Positions 12,561-26,846 of a DNA stretch of 64,000 nt are shown here, piece after piece. Source of the stretch: Eucommia ulmoides (taxonomy: Eukaryota > Streptophyta > Magnoliopsida > Garryales > Eucommiaceae); the NCBI GenBank assembly GCA_016647705.1, contig JAENRU010000084.1, positions 272,001 to 336,000 of the forward strand, read 5' to 3'. The first letter of the stretch is position 1. Each line of letters starts with the position of its first letter. The position numbers and the translations under genes were made by a program. The notes under the pieces were generated by a model, which was given only the letters and a program-made list of their open reading frames with translations, searched no databases and had not been told where the DNA came from.

Positions 12561-12902
12561 CACAGTTCACAAAATATATTAAGGTTATTATTAATTAGCC
12601 CTTATTTTGTTTTCTCTTTCCTCCATAGTTTTTTTTTTTAAATTATTATTTTGTCCTCCAACAAAACATGGTTAATTTTTACTCCTTGAGGGATAATGAA
12701 TAGACATATTTACCCTTACATATATTGGAAGAAATCCAAATTCTCCATTTTATTTTTCATTTTCAACCTAGCTTATTCTTCCCTCTTTCCCTCTCTCAGC
12801 TGAACAGCCACCAAACCCATCTCTTGCCACCATACTTCTTCTTCTTCATCGCCATCATTGGTTTCCTCCATCTGATGATGCCACCACCCCCTGCGCTCAG
12901 CT
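12561..12902. repeat. Repeat T, copy A, left part
   Basis: This starts with the second direct-repeat copy (12561-12715) and continues into a pyrimidine-rich stretch (CTTCTTCTTCATCGCC and similar). It is interrupted at 12902 by the Tekay-like array and resumes at 29094. No convincing protein is encoded. The family has three longer copies in this window (also 33028-34117 and 61240-62740). Confidence 0.6.
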
Positions 12903-15259
12903 TGTAAGACCCTAATTTTAGCACGTACATAATTTTAGTTGCATTTTAGAAATATTTAGAAAATAATGGGGTGATATATATATATATATATACACATTGT
13001 GAGATCAACCAAATCTAAAAAAAAAAAAAAAAAAAAGGAGGGTGGACGATGTGGCAGTGTGTGGGATCAAGATAAACCACTATCCTCATGCATATAAATT
13101 ATCCATGCAAAAATCGTAATCTCAAATCCTAAAAAGAATAAATCTGAAAGCAGAGAGAGAGAGGATCGGAAGTGAGGGGTTTGGTCGGTAGTATACTCCT
13201 CCGGCGTGTGTGTGTGTGTGGTCAGTGCTCTGTGTGTATGTGTTCAACTGGTGTATGTATGTGAACGTGAGTGTGTGTGTGTGTGTGTGTTCGTTTTGTC
13301 GACTGGGTGTGCATGTGTCCATTCGTCGTCGATGGCCGATGGTGATTGTGTGTGTATGTGTGTGGGTAGATGTATGTGAGAGCATCGGAGTGGTGTGTGT
13401 GGGTGCTCTGATCTTGAGGAAGGGGCGGTGAGTGAAGACGCCGGAGCTGGTGAGGAGAGAGAGAAAAAAAAGCGTTTGGTCTAAAACGAAATAGAAGCAG
13501 ACGAAGAAGACAACCGTCACCTTAGCGGTGAGATCCACCAGGCTGTTGCATCGCCGTAGCGGTGAGACCGTCGCCGCGGCGGAAAAAACCTAGGCAGAAA
13601 ATAGTGAACTTCAACAATTCGTAAAAAGGGTAAAATTTCAACCGATTTCTAATTTTGCATTAAAATTTTCGTAACTGTTAAAATTAATAATCGTGAAAAT
13701 AGTAATGTTTAGAACTGTTAATTTTAAAAATATTGTACAGTAAATTTTAATGTCGTGAATTGGGGTAAATAGTAATTTTACATAATCAAATTTGGGGAAT
13801 GGGGAATTTTGGAATTTAAGGCCATGCATTGCATATTAGGGTTGTTTTAAAGTAAAATATTAATTTAGGTCTATTGTTGTTAGGTTCACAAGCGCCAGCG
13901 TCCTAGTAGGCTTTAGACAGTGACATTTTTGCAGTGTAGAGAACGAGGTGAGTGTACTGTCTTCTATGTAAATATACAAAATTTATTTTCATATAAATTG
14001 TGGGAAATGTGTTATTTAAAAAAATGGACAAATTTTCAACTTATATGGATCAAGTGGTTTTGGCTTTAGAGGTGGAAAATGATTTTTAGACCAAGTGGAT
14101 TTAAATGGTGATTTTTGTCCAACTATGCCATAGTTATTCTTCTCATTAGGCAAGTATGACCTATAAGATGTGAATTTTCTTCTCGTTAGACAGATATGAC
14201 ATATGAGATGTGGATTTTATTCTCGTTAGGCAGGTATGACCTACAAGATGTGAATTTCTTCTCGTTAGACAGATATGACATATGAGATGTGGATTTTATT
14301 CTCGTTAGGCAGGTATGACCTACAAGATGTGAATTTCTTCTCGTTAGGTAGGTTTGACCTAAGAGATATGGATTTTCTTCTTATTAGGCGGGTCTGACCT
14401 ACGAGATATAGATTTTCTTCTCGTCAGTCAGATATGACCTGCAAGATGTGAATTTTCTTCTCATTAGTCAGATATGACCTGCGAGATGTAGATTACCTGC
14501 TAGGAAAAGTCCTGCAGGGTGGTTTGACCCGTTAGGAGTGCAAAACCTGCGGGTGGTACGGTACCTTTGCAACTCCCAATCGTGAGGTAAAAATGATCCT
14601 ACGGCTGGTAGGAGAGTGGTGTGGGGTGTTTTACTATACGATGAACTGCCTAGATTGATTTGGTTTAAATATATTACTTTAAAATGGATTGGCGTATATA
14701 TGTATACTATTTGTTGCACTGGTTAACTTAAAATATTTATTTTGGGTGTGTTGAATATATGAGTTATTTCAATGGTGACAGGAAAATTGGATTTCCGTAC
14801 GGTATGTGATTATATAATATTATATTTTGAAACATGGTGTTTAATATTTATTCTTGATCCATTCAAAATGTTTGTATTATAAAGATAGTACACCAATAAA
14901 AAAAAATTGGTTTCAAGTGTCGCGAATAGGAGTGCGTCCACTACTCGCACTAGGTAGAGTTCAGGAAATAGGGTCATTTTGGAGGTGGACCGGTCAGAAG
15001 CGAGTCGGGGAAGATTCAACATTTTCTTTTGGTGATTTTTGTTGTATATATTTGGGACGGGTGTGTCTCATATTCTTTTGGAAACGAGATTGAGGGATTG
15101 TGTTGGCCAACAATATATTGATAGTGGTATGCATACGTCTGAGTATATATATATATATATATGTATGTTTGTGTTCAGTTGGTTGGTTGGTTGGTTAGAG
15201 GGTGTCATGCCGACGTCACGCCCGGGCTCAGGTGACGGTGCCCGGGATGGGATGTGACA
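12903..15259 (+). repeat. Tekay-like LTR 1
   Basis: It starts TGTAAGACCC and ends GATGTGACA. It contains (TG)n-rich tracts near 13205-13400 that create cysteine- and valine-rich spurious frames, and a minisatellite at about 14135-14500. Confidence 0.85.
14135..14500 (+). repeat. Minisatellite in LTR 1 (about 9 units)
   Basis: Tandem units of about 37-42 bp are built on CTTCTCGTTAGGCAGGTATG followed by ACCTACGAGATGTGAATTT. Two successive 78-bp two-unit blocks (from about 14176) look identical, so a recent local duplication is likely. Confidence 0.8.
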
Positions 15260-18200
15260 TTTATGGTATCAGAGCCTAGGTTATAGGTTCTGTAGACATG
15301 TCAGTTTGTCGAGCCAGTGGTGGACCATGAAATAGGGTGTCGATAGGTGGTTTCGACACATGAGCGGTAGTTAGTTATTAAATTAAATACTGTTATTTTT
15401 TTTGTTGATCCAATAGTTCATTAAATTTTGTTTCAGATAGTAAAGATGGAGCGTGAAAATGAGAGCTCTAAGAGTGTAGGACCCTAGAGGCAGGTGGAAC
15501 CCCAGAGGTAGGAAAATATGATGCAGGGGAGTTTAGATGCCATCGAGAGGATTTTGCAGGCTGCTGCCCAGTTAATAGAGCAGCAAGAGAAAATAATGGA
15601 ATGTCAAAAGGCCCAAATGAATACTGCTACATCCCAGGTAGTACTTCTAAAAAGATTCAAGGAGTTAGATCCTCCGATTTTCACGGGAACGGTGGGTCAA
15701 ACTGATGCCGAGAATTGGTTGAGAGGCGTGGGACATGTATTTGAGGCCATGGGTATTACTAACGATAGCTGAGTAGCTCTTGCTACTTTCCAGCTGAAAG
15801 AAGAAGTCGAATATTGGTGGGAAGAAATGAAGAGATTGATTGCAGTTTCCGGCACGGAGATTACTTGGGATCATTTTGTTGCGGTGTTCAATGAGAAATA
15901 TTTCCCTAAGTCTTATTGTTTCTAGATGGAGGAAGAGTTCATAGTTTTGAAGCAGGGAAAGATGACCGTCCAGCAGTACGAAGTTAGATTCGATGCTTTG
16001 TTCTTGATATGGTAAAAGCGGAAGAGACGAAATGCAAACGATTCCAAATGGGGCTCAATTTAGAAATCTGTTCCAGGCCCACCAGTAGACAAATTAAGTG
16101 TTACGCTAAGTTGGTGAATACAGCAAAGTTGGTGGAAAGAGATGTTCAGGAAGCCGCCAAGAGCCACCAAGAGTACAAAAGAGGTAGATTCGAGTCACCT
16201 AGTAGATATGCAAGTGGCACTTCTCGGGGAATGGTATCTTGACCCCCAATTGCTCGAGCCCCATCATTTGACCAATTCGTTAGAAGTTGTGGTTCACGAA
16301 AATTATACTCTGGGCGGTAGCATAGTATATCTGGACCGAGTGTCGGCCAGCGAGGGCAGGAGAGGAATCAGCCGTCTATTCGAGCCGGGATATTTGTATG
16401 CTATCAGTGTGGGGCACTGGATCATTTTGCCAGGGACTGTCCCATGGGAGGACCAATATGTTTCCATTATTATGAGCCAGGTCATATATCTACAAATTGT
16501 ACGAAATTTGTTGTCACATCTACACCTTCTGCAAGCAGTGTGGGTAGTGTTGGCCCTAGCACTGCTTTGGAGCGTGGTACAGGATCTGCTAGTAGACTTT
16601 CGACACGAGGCTATGTATTTACTACTACTCGACAGGATGCCTAGACTACTTTAAATATGGTTACAAGTATCATGTCATTATATGATAGAGATACACGTGT
16701 ACTTATTGATCCCGGTTCCACTTATTTATTAATTTCGGCAACCTTCATGATCCATATAGGCAAATTACCTACTACCCTGGTATATAGTATCATTATCTAT
16801 ACTCCGATAGGTGAGTATGTGTTGATAGATAGTACGTATAAAGAAAGTCCACTTCAGATTGGTGATAGAGAGTTATTAGTAGATCTACTACCCCTGAGTA
16901 TTCAAGATTTTGATGTGATACTCGGTAGGGATTTGCTATCCGGTTATCATGTCACGGTGAATTGTTTTAAAAAGGAAGTTATATTTCTGGTCTCAGGTGA
17001 GTCAGAGGTTGTATTTTCGGGGGACAAAATCATTACCCCTGTCAATTTGACTTCCGTCCTAGAGGCCAGGAAGCTACTAAAGAAGGGATGTCAAGGTTAC
17101 CTCGCGTGTGTGATTGATTTTTAGAATGAAGTTCAGGTGGCGGATATTTCAATGGTCAGGGATTTTCCCGATGTATTTCCAGAAGAATTGCCTAGGTTGC
17201 CAGTAGATCGGGAGATGAAATTCAGTATCAAGTTACTTCCAGGAATTGCTCCGATATCAATCCCACCTTATCGTATGGCGCCTACCGAGCTGAAGGAATT
17301 TAAGATTCAGTTGCAAGATCTGTTAGACCATGGGTTTATCAGACCTAGTGTTTATCTGTGGGGAGCTCATGTGTTATTCGTGAAGAAGAAAGACGGTACG
17401 TTAAGGATGTGTATCGATTACTGAAAATTGAATAAGGTAACAGTTCGTAATAAATACCCGTTGCCTAAAATTAATAATCTGTTCGACCAACTGCAGAAGG
17501 CCAGGGTGTTTTTTAAAATAGATCTTTGATCAGGATATCACCAGCTGAAAATCAGAGACAGTGACGTAGCGAAGATGACTTTTTGTATGTGGTATAGATA
17601 TTATGAATTCTTAGTTATGCCATTTGAATTCTTGGGGCATGTGATCTCAAGAGATGGTATTCAGGTCGATCCAAAGAAAGTCGAAGCCGTAGAGCAATGG
17701 GAGAGGTCGAAGAGTGTTACCGAAGTTCGAAACTTTTTGGGATTGGCGTGTTATTATCGTCGGTTTGGGCAGGGATTCTCTGTTATAGCTGCCCCGTTGA
17801 CTCGATTGACCCACAAAGAATCTAAATTCGAGTGGACTGATAAATGTGAGAAGAGTTTTCAGGAGCTGGTGAATAGACTGATATCTGTGCCAATACTCTC
17901 CCTTCCGATTGAAGGTGGTAGCTTTGTGATCTATAGTGACGCGTTACATTAGGGACTAGGGTGCGTATTGATGCAACATGGTCATGTGATTGCATACACC
18001 TCCCGACAATTAAAGAATCATGAGTGTAATTACCCAACGCATGATTTGGAATTGGCGATGATTGATGCCATCTGAATAAGAATATCTTAGAAGAAGTGCA
18101 CAGCTCAGCATACGCAATGCACCCAGGCAATACTAAAATGTATCGGGATCTACGAGAACACTACTGGTGGAATTAAATGAAATGAGAAATTGTTGAATTT

Positions 18201-19393
18201 GTTACCAGGTATCTTGTTTGTCAGCAAGTAAAGATCGAGCACCAATGTTCGGGTGGGTTATTACAGCCTCTACCTATACCCGAGTAGAAATGGGAGCATA
18301 TCACAATGGATTTCACTTCGGAATTACCCCGTACTAAAAATGGGCATAGTTCCATCTGGGTGATCATTGATAGGCGTACTAAATCTGCTCTTTTTTTTTG
18401 CCGTAAAGACGACGTACTCTCTTGATAAGTATGCACAATTGTATATTGACGAGATTGTTCGGTTACATGGTGTACCAGTTTCTATAGTGTCGGACAGAGA
18501 TCCGAGATTTACTTCGAAGTTTTGGCCAAGTCTTAAAACTACACTAGGTACCAAACTAAAATTCAGGACTGCTTTTCATCCTCAAACTGACAGCCAATCA
18601 AAGCGTATGATCCAGAAGTTGGAGGATATATTGAGGGGGTGGTGTTTTGGAATTTCCTGGTTGTTGGGATGATCACTTGATGTTGATGGAATTTGCCTAC
18701 AATAACAGCTACCATTTGGCGATCGAGATGGCACCGTATGAAGCGTTGTATAGCAGGAGATGTAGAACCCCAATCTATTCGACTGAAATGGGAGAAATAA
18801 AATTGCTGATGTTGGATATCACCCAATTAACAGCAGACAAAGTAAATGTGATTCAAGAAAAATTGAAGATTACTTAGAGTCAACAAAAAAGTTATGCTGA
18901 CAAGCGTAGGCAGGAGTTAAAATTCGAAGTGGACGATCATGTATTTTTGCGCATATCCCCGTGGAAAGGCATAATGAGATTTGGGAAGAAAGGGAAATTA
19001 AGTCTGCAATATATCAGGCCATACAAGGTCCTAGAACGGGTTGGTGCGACAGCTTATCAACTTGCCCTACCGTCGGAATTATCCCGATTACACGACATTT
19101 TCCAAGTGTCGATGCTTAGGAAATATGTTCCAGATCCTTTTCATATGTTGACCTCTCAACCAATCGAGTTGGAAGAAGATTTGGCATACGTTGAGAAGCC
19201 GGTCCAGATCCTAAGTCGTAAAGATCAGGGGCAACGGACAAAAATGATTCCATTAGGAAAAGTATTGTGGCACAGTCAATCAATAGAGGAGGCGACGTGG
19301 GAGCGAGAAGAGGAGATGAGGGATAAATATCCGTACTTGTTTGACCAATGTAATTAAAATTTCGGGACAAAATTTCTTTTATGGGAGATGGGT
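15260..19393 (+). mobile_element. First interior of the Tekay-like array
   Basis: The primer site TGGTATCAGAGCC (15264-15276) matches the complement of initiator tRNA-Met. In order: gag (about 15446-16640, with zinc-knuckle-like Cys/His spacing), protease (about 16657-17120), RT/RNase H (about 17137-18070), integrase (about 18100-18900) and a chromodomain-like tail (about 18930-19357). It is a broken fossil. Confidence 0.8.
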
Positions 19394-19603
19394 TGTAAGA
19401 CCTTAATTTTAGCACGTACATAATTTTAGTTGCATTTTAGAAACATTTAGAAAATAACGGGATGGTATGTGTTATTTTCAATTTGAAATAAAAAATTTAG
19501 GGGTTAATTTATAATTTTAAGAAATCTTAAATTTTGAATTGGGTTAAAATGAAATTTAAAGAAAATCTGGTGGAGATTAATGTAATTTGGGAAAAAGATT
19601 AAC

Positions 19604-19655
<52 letters not shown>

Positions 19656-19953
19656 ACTGTGAGATCAACCAAATCTAAAACAAAGGGAAGAGGAAGGAGG
19701 GTAGACAACGTGGCAGTATGTAGGATCAAAATGAACCACTATCCTTATGCATATAATTTATCCATGCAAAAATCATAATCTGAAATCCTAAAAAAAAAAA
19801 ATCTGAAAGCAGAGAGAGAGAGGATCGGAAGTGAGGGGTTTGGTCAGCAGTGTGCTCCTCCGGCGTGTGTGTGCGTGGTCGGTGTTATGCAGACATGTGT
19901 GTGTGTGTATGTGTGTGTGTTCTGCTCCATTCAGCCAGTGTATGTGTGTGATC

Positions 19954-19992
<39 letters not shown>

Positions 19993-21765
19993 CTGTTTAT
20001 CGACTGGGTATGCATGCGTTTGTTAATCGTCGATGGTCAACGGTGATTGTGTGAGTATGTAGGGGGGTTGATGTGTGTAGGAGCGTTGGAGTGGTATGTG
20101 TGGGTGCTCTGATCGTGATGAAGGGGTAATGAGTGAAGACGTCAGAGTTGGTGAGGAAAGAGAGAGAAGCGTTCGGTCTGAAATGAAACAGGAGCAGACA
20201 AAGAAGACGACCGTCACCGCAGCGGTAAGATCCACCCCCGCAGCGGTGAGCTTCTGCGTGCAGAACTACTGTTTCATCTCCGCAGCAGTAAAGACCTAGG
20301 CAGAAAACAGTGAACTTCAACAATTCGTAGAAATGGTAAAATTTCGACCGATTCCTAATTTTATTAAAAATTGAATTTTTAGGGTTAAAATTTCGTGAAT
20401 TGGGGTAAATTGTAATTTTATATAATCAAATTTGGGGAATGGGGAATTTCGCAATTTAGGGCCATGTATTGCATATTAGGATTGTTTTAAAGTAAAATAT
20501 TAATTTAGGCCGATCGTTGTTAGGTTCACAGGCGTCAGCATCCCAGTAGGTTTTGGACAGTGACATTTTTGCATTACGGAGAACGAGGTAAGTGTATTGT
20601 CTACTATGTAAATCTATAAAATTTATTTTCGCATAAATTGTGGGAAATGTGTTATTTAAAAAAAAAATGGACAAATTTTTAACTTATATGGATCAATTGG
20701 ATTTGGTGTTAGAGGTGAAAATTGACTTTTGGACCAAGTGGGTTTAAAGGGTGATTTTTGTCCAACTGTGCCATAGTTTTTCTTTTCGTTAGACAGGTAT
20801 GACCTACGAGATGTGGATTTTCTTCTCATTAGGCAGGTATGACCTACGAGAAATGGATTTTCTTCTCGTTAGGTATGTATATACGACATGTGAATTTTCT
20901 TCTCATTAGGTGAGTGTGACCTACGAAATGTGGATTTTCTTCTCGTTAGGCGGGTGTGACCTACGAGATGTGAATTTTCTTCTCGTTAGGCAGATATGAC
21001 CTACGAGATGTGCATTACTTGCTTGGCAATGTCCTACAGGGTGGTTTGACCAATTAGCAGTATAAAACCTACGAGTGGTACAGTACCGTTGCAACTCTCG
21101 ATCGTGAGGTAAAAACGATCTTATAGCTGGTAGAAGAGTGGTATAGGGTGTTTTATTATACAATGAACTAGCTAGATTAATTTAGTTGAAATATATTACC
21201 TTAAAATGGATTGGCATATATATGTATACTATTTGTTGCACTACTTGACTAAAAATATTTAGTTTGGGTGTGTTGAATATATGAGTTATTTCAGGGGTGA
21301 CAAGGAAATTGGATTTCCGTACGGTATGTAATTATATAATATTATATTTTGAAACGTGGTGTTTAATATTTATTCTTGATCCATTCAAAATATTTTTATT
21401 ATGAAAACAGTACACCAATAAAAAAAAAAATTGGTTTCAGGTACCGCAAATAGAAGTGGGTCTACTACTGGTACTAGGTAGAGTCCGGGAAGTAGTGTCA
21501 TTTTGGAGGTAGGCCGGTCAGAAGCGAACCGGGGAAGGTTCAACATTTTCTTCTGGTGATTTTTGTTGTATATATTTGGGACGATGTGTCCCATATTTTT
21601 TGAAAACGACATTGAGGTATTGTCTTGGCAAAAAATATATTTATAGTGGTATGCGTGCATCTGAGTGTATATATATATATGTTTGTGTTCAGTTGGTTGG
21701 TCAGAGGGTTTTATGCCGACATCACGCCCGGCCTCGGGTAACGGCGCTTGGGGTGGGATGTGATA
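19394..21765 (+). repeat. Tekay-like LTR 2 (shared middle LTR)
   Basis: This serves as 3' LTR of the first interior and 5' LTR of the second. It has a (TG)n run at about 19612-19652 and a six-unit minisatellite at about 20775-21020. Confidence 0.85.
20775..21020 (+). repeat. Minisatellite in LTR 2 (about 6 units)
   Basis: These are the same ~41-bp units as in LTR 1, at lower copy number and without the 78-bp duplicated block. Confidence 0.75.
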
Positions 21766-24700
21766 TTTGTGGTATCAGAGCCTAGGTTATAGGTTCTGTA
21801 GACATGTTAGTTTGTTGAGCCAGTAGTGGACCTTGAGATAGGGTGTCAGTAGGTGGTTTCGGCACGTGAACGGTAGTTAGTTATTAAATTAAATACTGTT
21901 ATTTTTTTTGTCGGTCCAGTAGTTCATTAAATTTTGTTTCAGATAGTGACGATGGAGCGTGAAAATAAGAGCTCTGGGAGTGTGGGACCCCAGAGGCAGG
22001 TAGAACCCCTGAGGTAGGAAAATAGGATGCAGGAGAGTTTAGATGTCATTGAGAGGATTTTGCAGGCTGCTGCCCAGTTGATAGAGCAGTAGGCGAAAAT
22101 AATGGAATGTCAAAAGGACCAAACTAATACACTTACATCCCAGGTAGTACTTCTAAAAAGATTCAAGGAGATGGATCCTCCGATTTTCACAGGAACAGCG
22201 GGTCAAGCTGATGCTGAGAACTGGTTGAGAGACGTAGGGCATATATTTGAGGCCATGGGGATTACTGACAATAGCCGAGTAGCTCTTACCACTTTCCAGC
22301 TAAAATAAAAAGTCGAACATTGGTGGGAATAGATGAAGAGATTGATTGCAGTTTCGGCATAGAGATCACTTGGGATCGTTTTGTTGCGGTATTCAATGAG
22401 AAATATTTCCCTAAGTCTTATCGGTTCTAGATGGAGGAAGAGTTCATAGTTTTGAAGCAGGGAAAGATGATTGTCCCGTAGTACAAAATTAGATTCGATG
22501 CTTTGTCTCGCTTTGTTTTTGATATGGTAAAAGCGGAAGAGGTGAAATGCAGGCGATTCCAAATATGGCTCAATTTAGAAATCCATTTGAGGCTAACGAG
22601 CAGACAAATTAAGATTTACGTTGAGTTGGTGAATACAACAAAGTTGGTGGAAAGAGATGTTCAGGTAGCCGCTGAGAGCCGCGAAGAGTACAAAAGAGGT
22701 ACATTCGAGTTACCTAGTAGATATCCAAAAGGCACTTCTCGGGGAATGGTATCTCGACCCCCAATTGCTTGGGCTTCATCGTTTGACTAATCCATTAGAA
22801 GCCGTAGTTCACGACAATCATACTCTAGGCGGCAGCAGAGTGTATCTAGACCGAGTATCAACCAACGAGGGCAAGGAAGGAATAAACCATCTAGTCGAGC
22901 TGGGGCATTTGTATGCTATCAGTGTGGGGCACCAGATCATTTCACCCGGGACTGTCCCATGGGAGGACCAATATGTTTTCATTGTTATGAGTAGGGTCAT
23001 ATACCTACGAACTATCCAAAATTTGTTGTCACGGCTACACCTTCTGCGAGTAGTGTGGGTAGTGCTGGCCTTAGCACTACTTTAGGGCGTGGTAGAGGAT
23101 CTGCTGGTAGACGTCCGACGCGAGGCCATGTATTTTCTACTACTCGACAGGATGCCCAAGCTATTCTAGATGTAGTTATAGGTATCATGTCTTTATATGA
23201 TACAGATAAATATGTACTTATTGATCCCGATTCCACTCATTAATTTATTTCAGCAACCTTCATGATGAATATAGGCAAATTACCTACTACCCTGCTATAT
23301 AGTATCATTATCTCTACTCTGCTAGGTGAGTCTGTGTTGATAGATAGTGCGTATAAAGAAAGTCCGCTTCGGATTGGTGGTAGAGAGTTATTAGTAGACC
23401 TACTACCCCTAAGTATTTATGATTTTAATGTGATACTGGGTATCGATATTCGATCTGGTTGTCATGCCACGGTGGATTTTTTTAAAAAGGAAGTTATATT
23501 TCGGGTCTCAGACGAGTTAGAGGTTCTATTTTCGGGGGACAAAATCATTACCTCTGTCAGTTTGATTTTTGTCCTGGAGGCCAGGAAGCTACTAAAGAAG
23601 GGATGTCAGGGATACCTCGCGCATGTGATTGACAACAGACAGAATGAAGTTCAGGTGGCAGATATTTCAGTGGTAAGGGATTTTCCCGATGTGTTTCCAA
23701 AAGAATTTCCTGAGTTGCCAGTAGTTAGGGAGATGGAATTTACTATCGAGTTACTTCCAGGAACTGCTCCGATATCAATACTACCCTATCGTATGGCGCC
23801 TACCGAGCTGAAGGAATTGAAAATTCAGTTATAAAATATGTTAGACCATCGATCTATCAGACCTAGTATTTCTTCGTGGGGAGCCCCTGTATTATTCGTG
23901 AGGAAGAAAGACGGTACGTTAAGGATGTGTATCGATTACCGATAGTTGAATAAGGTGACGAATCACAATAAATACCCGTTGCCTAAAATTGATGATATGT
24001 TCGACCAACTACAGAAGGCCAGGGTATTTTCCAAAATAGATCTCCGATCGGGATATCACCAGTTGAAAGTCAGAGACAGTGACGTGGCGAAGGCGACATT
24101 TCGTACGAGGTATGGACATTATGAATTCTTAGTTATGCCATTTGGATTGATGAATGCCCCTGCTGCCTTTATGGATTTGATGAATCGGATCTTCCAACCT
24201 TATCTAGATCAGTTTATTATCGTGTTCATTGATGATATACTGATCTATTCCCAAAGTAGAGAAGAGTATCTCCAGATTGTGTTGCAGACGTTGCGAGAGA
24301 AGCAATTCTATGCCAAATTCGATAAATGTGAGTTTTGGTTGGATCGAGTGGTATTCATGGGGCTTGTGATCTCAGGAGATGGTATTCATGTGGATCCAAA
24401 GAAAGTCGAAGCCATAGTACAATGGGAGAGGCAGAAGAGTGTTACCAAAGTTCAAAGCTTTTTGGGAATAGCAGGTTATTATCGTCGGTTTGTGCAAGGA
24501 TTCTCTGTTATAGTTTTCCCGTTGACTCGATTGACCCTGAAAGAATACAAATTGGAGTGGATTGATAAATGTGAGCAGAGTTTTCAAGAGCTGGAGAATA
24601 TACTGATATTTGCGCCAATACTCTCCTTTCTGATTGAATGTGGTGGCTTTGTGATCTACAATGATGCGTCACATCAAGGACTAGAGTGTGTACTGATGCA

Positions 24701-26600
24701 ACATGGTCATGTGATTGCATATGCCTCCCGACAATTAAAGAATCATAAGCGTAATTACCCGACACATGATTTGAAATTGGCGGCAATTGTGTTTGCTTGA
24801 AGATCTGGAGACATTATCTGTATGGCGAGACTTGTAAGCTATACATCGACCATCAGAGTTTGAAATACTTGTTTACTCAAAAAGAACTAAATCTAAAGCA
24901 GAGACATTGGATAGAATTGATCAAGGACTATGATTGTACTATCCACTATCATCCTGGAAAGGCTAATGTCGTAGCAGATGCATTGAGTCAAAAATCGACG
25001 GGATCGGTCGCACACATTCAAGTTGTTCATACCAATCTATGTGTCGAGCTGAGATCTTTGTGAGTTAAGTGGGCGGTTGGTCAGACGACAGCGTTGCTTG
25101 CAACTTTGACTTTGAGACTAACATTGATCGACCGTATTATTGAAGTGCAGAAGTCGGATGCCCAGTTGGGAAAGTTCAGAGATGACGTAAAGAGTGGTCG
25201 CAAAGCTGACTATTGTGTCAGGGATAACGATGAGGTCTTGATGGTAGGGAATAGACTATGTGTGCCTGATGACGCCAATCTAAAGAAGGATATCTTTGAA
25301 GAAGTGCACAGCTCAACATACTCAATGTACCCAGGCAGTACCAAAATGTATCGGGATCTGCAAGAACACTACTGGTGGAATGGAATAAAATGAAAAATTA
25401 CTAAATTTGTTGCTAGGTGTCTTGTTTGTCAGCAAGTCAGGATCGAGCACCAACGTCCGAGTGGGTTATTGCAGCCTCTACCTATACCCGAGTGAAAATA
25501 GGAGCATATCACAATGGATTTCACTTTCGGGATTACCCCGAACTAAAAATAGGTATAATTCCATCTGGGTGATCGCTGATAGGCTTACTAAATCTGCTCA
25601 TTTTTTTGCCATAAAGACGACGTACTCTCTTGATAAGTATGCACAATTGTATATTGATGAGATTGTTCTGTTACATGGTGCACCGGTTTCTATAGTATCA
25701 GATAGAGATCCGATGTTTATTTCAAAGTTTTGGTCGAGTCTTCAAACTACTCTAGGTACCAAACTGAAATTCAGTACCGTTTTTCATTCGCAAACTGATG
25801 GCCAATCAGAGCGTACGATCCATACGTTGGAAGATATGTTAAGGGGTTGTGTTCTGGAATTTTATGGTAGCTGGGATGATCACTTGACGTTGATGGAATT
25901 TGCCTACAATAACAGCTACCATTCCGCGATCGAGCTGGCACCATATGAAGCGTTGTATGGCAGCAGATATAGAACCCCAGTCTGTTGGACTGAAGTGGGA
26001 GAAAGGAAATTGATGATGCTGGATATCGCTCAAATGACAGTAGATAAAGTAAAGGTGATTTAAGAAAGATTGAAGATTACTTAGAGTCGACAAAAAAATT
26101 ATGCTGATAAGCGTAGGCAAGAGTTGGAATTCGAAGTGGGCGATCATGTATTTTTGCGTATATCCACTTGGAAAGGCATAATGAGGTTCGGGAAGAAAGG
26201 AAAGTTAAGTTCGAGATATATCGGGCCATACGAGGTCCTAGAACGAGTTGGTGCAACAACTTATCACCTTTCCCTACTGCCAGAATTGTCCCGATTACAT
26301 GACGTTTTCCATGTGTCGATACTTAGGAAATATGTGTCAGATCCTTTGCATGTGTTGACCTCTCAACCAATCGAGTTGGAAGAAGATCTAGAATACGTTG
26401 AGAACCCGATCCAGATCCTAAGTCGTAAAGATCAGGTGCTGCGGACAAAAATGATTCCATTAGTGAAAGTGTTGTGGCGTAGTCATTCGATAGAGGAGGC
26501 AACGTGGGAGTGAGAGGACGAGATGAGGAACAAATATCCGCACTTGTTCGGCCAACGTAATGAAATTTTCGTGACGAAATTTCTTTTAGGGGGCAAGGAT
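21766..26600 (+). mobile_element. Second interior of the Tekay-like array
   Basis: Longer and better kept than the first. The primer site TGGTATCAGAGCC begins at 21770. Gag is at about 21952-23150, protease about 23160-23640, and RT (with FIDDIL) and RNase H (with YASRQL) about 23640-25060. The integrase zinc-binding and core regions lie at about 25094-26060, and the chromodomain-like tail at about 26124-26550. It is a broken fossil. The purine-rich AGGGGGCAAGGA just before 26601 is the likely polypurine tract. Confidence 0.82.
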
Positions 26601-26805
26601 TGTAAGACCCTAATTTTAGCACGTACATAATTTTAGTTGCATTTTAGAAACATTTAGAAAATAAAGGGGTGGTATGTATTATTTTCAATTTGAAATAAAA
26701 TTTTTAGGGGTGAATTTATAATTTTAAGAAATCTTAAATTTTGAATTGGGTTAAAATGAAAACCTAAAGAAAATTAGGGGGATATTAATGTAATTTGGAA
26801 AAAAG

Positions 26806-26846
<41 letters not shown>

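Noticed and set aside
13210-13538. Open frames rich in Cys/Val or Thr/His
   Set aside because: They are translations of (TG)n microsatellites inside LTR 1; similar cases occur at 19587-20054, 27060-27417 and 28887-29108.
14135-14500. CRISPR-like array of regular repeats
   Set aside because: The units are contiguous with no unique spacers, lie in an LTR, and vary between LTR copies, so this is a minisatellite.
15264-15277. Possible tRNA-related gene
   Set aside because: TGGTATCAGAGCC is only the primer-binding site complementary to initiator tRNA-Met; there is no cloverleaf. The same applies at 21770, 1646 and 56308.
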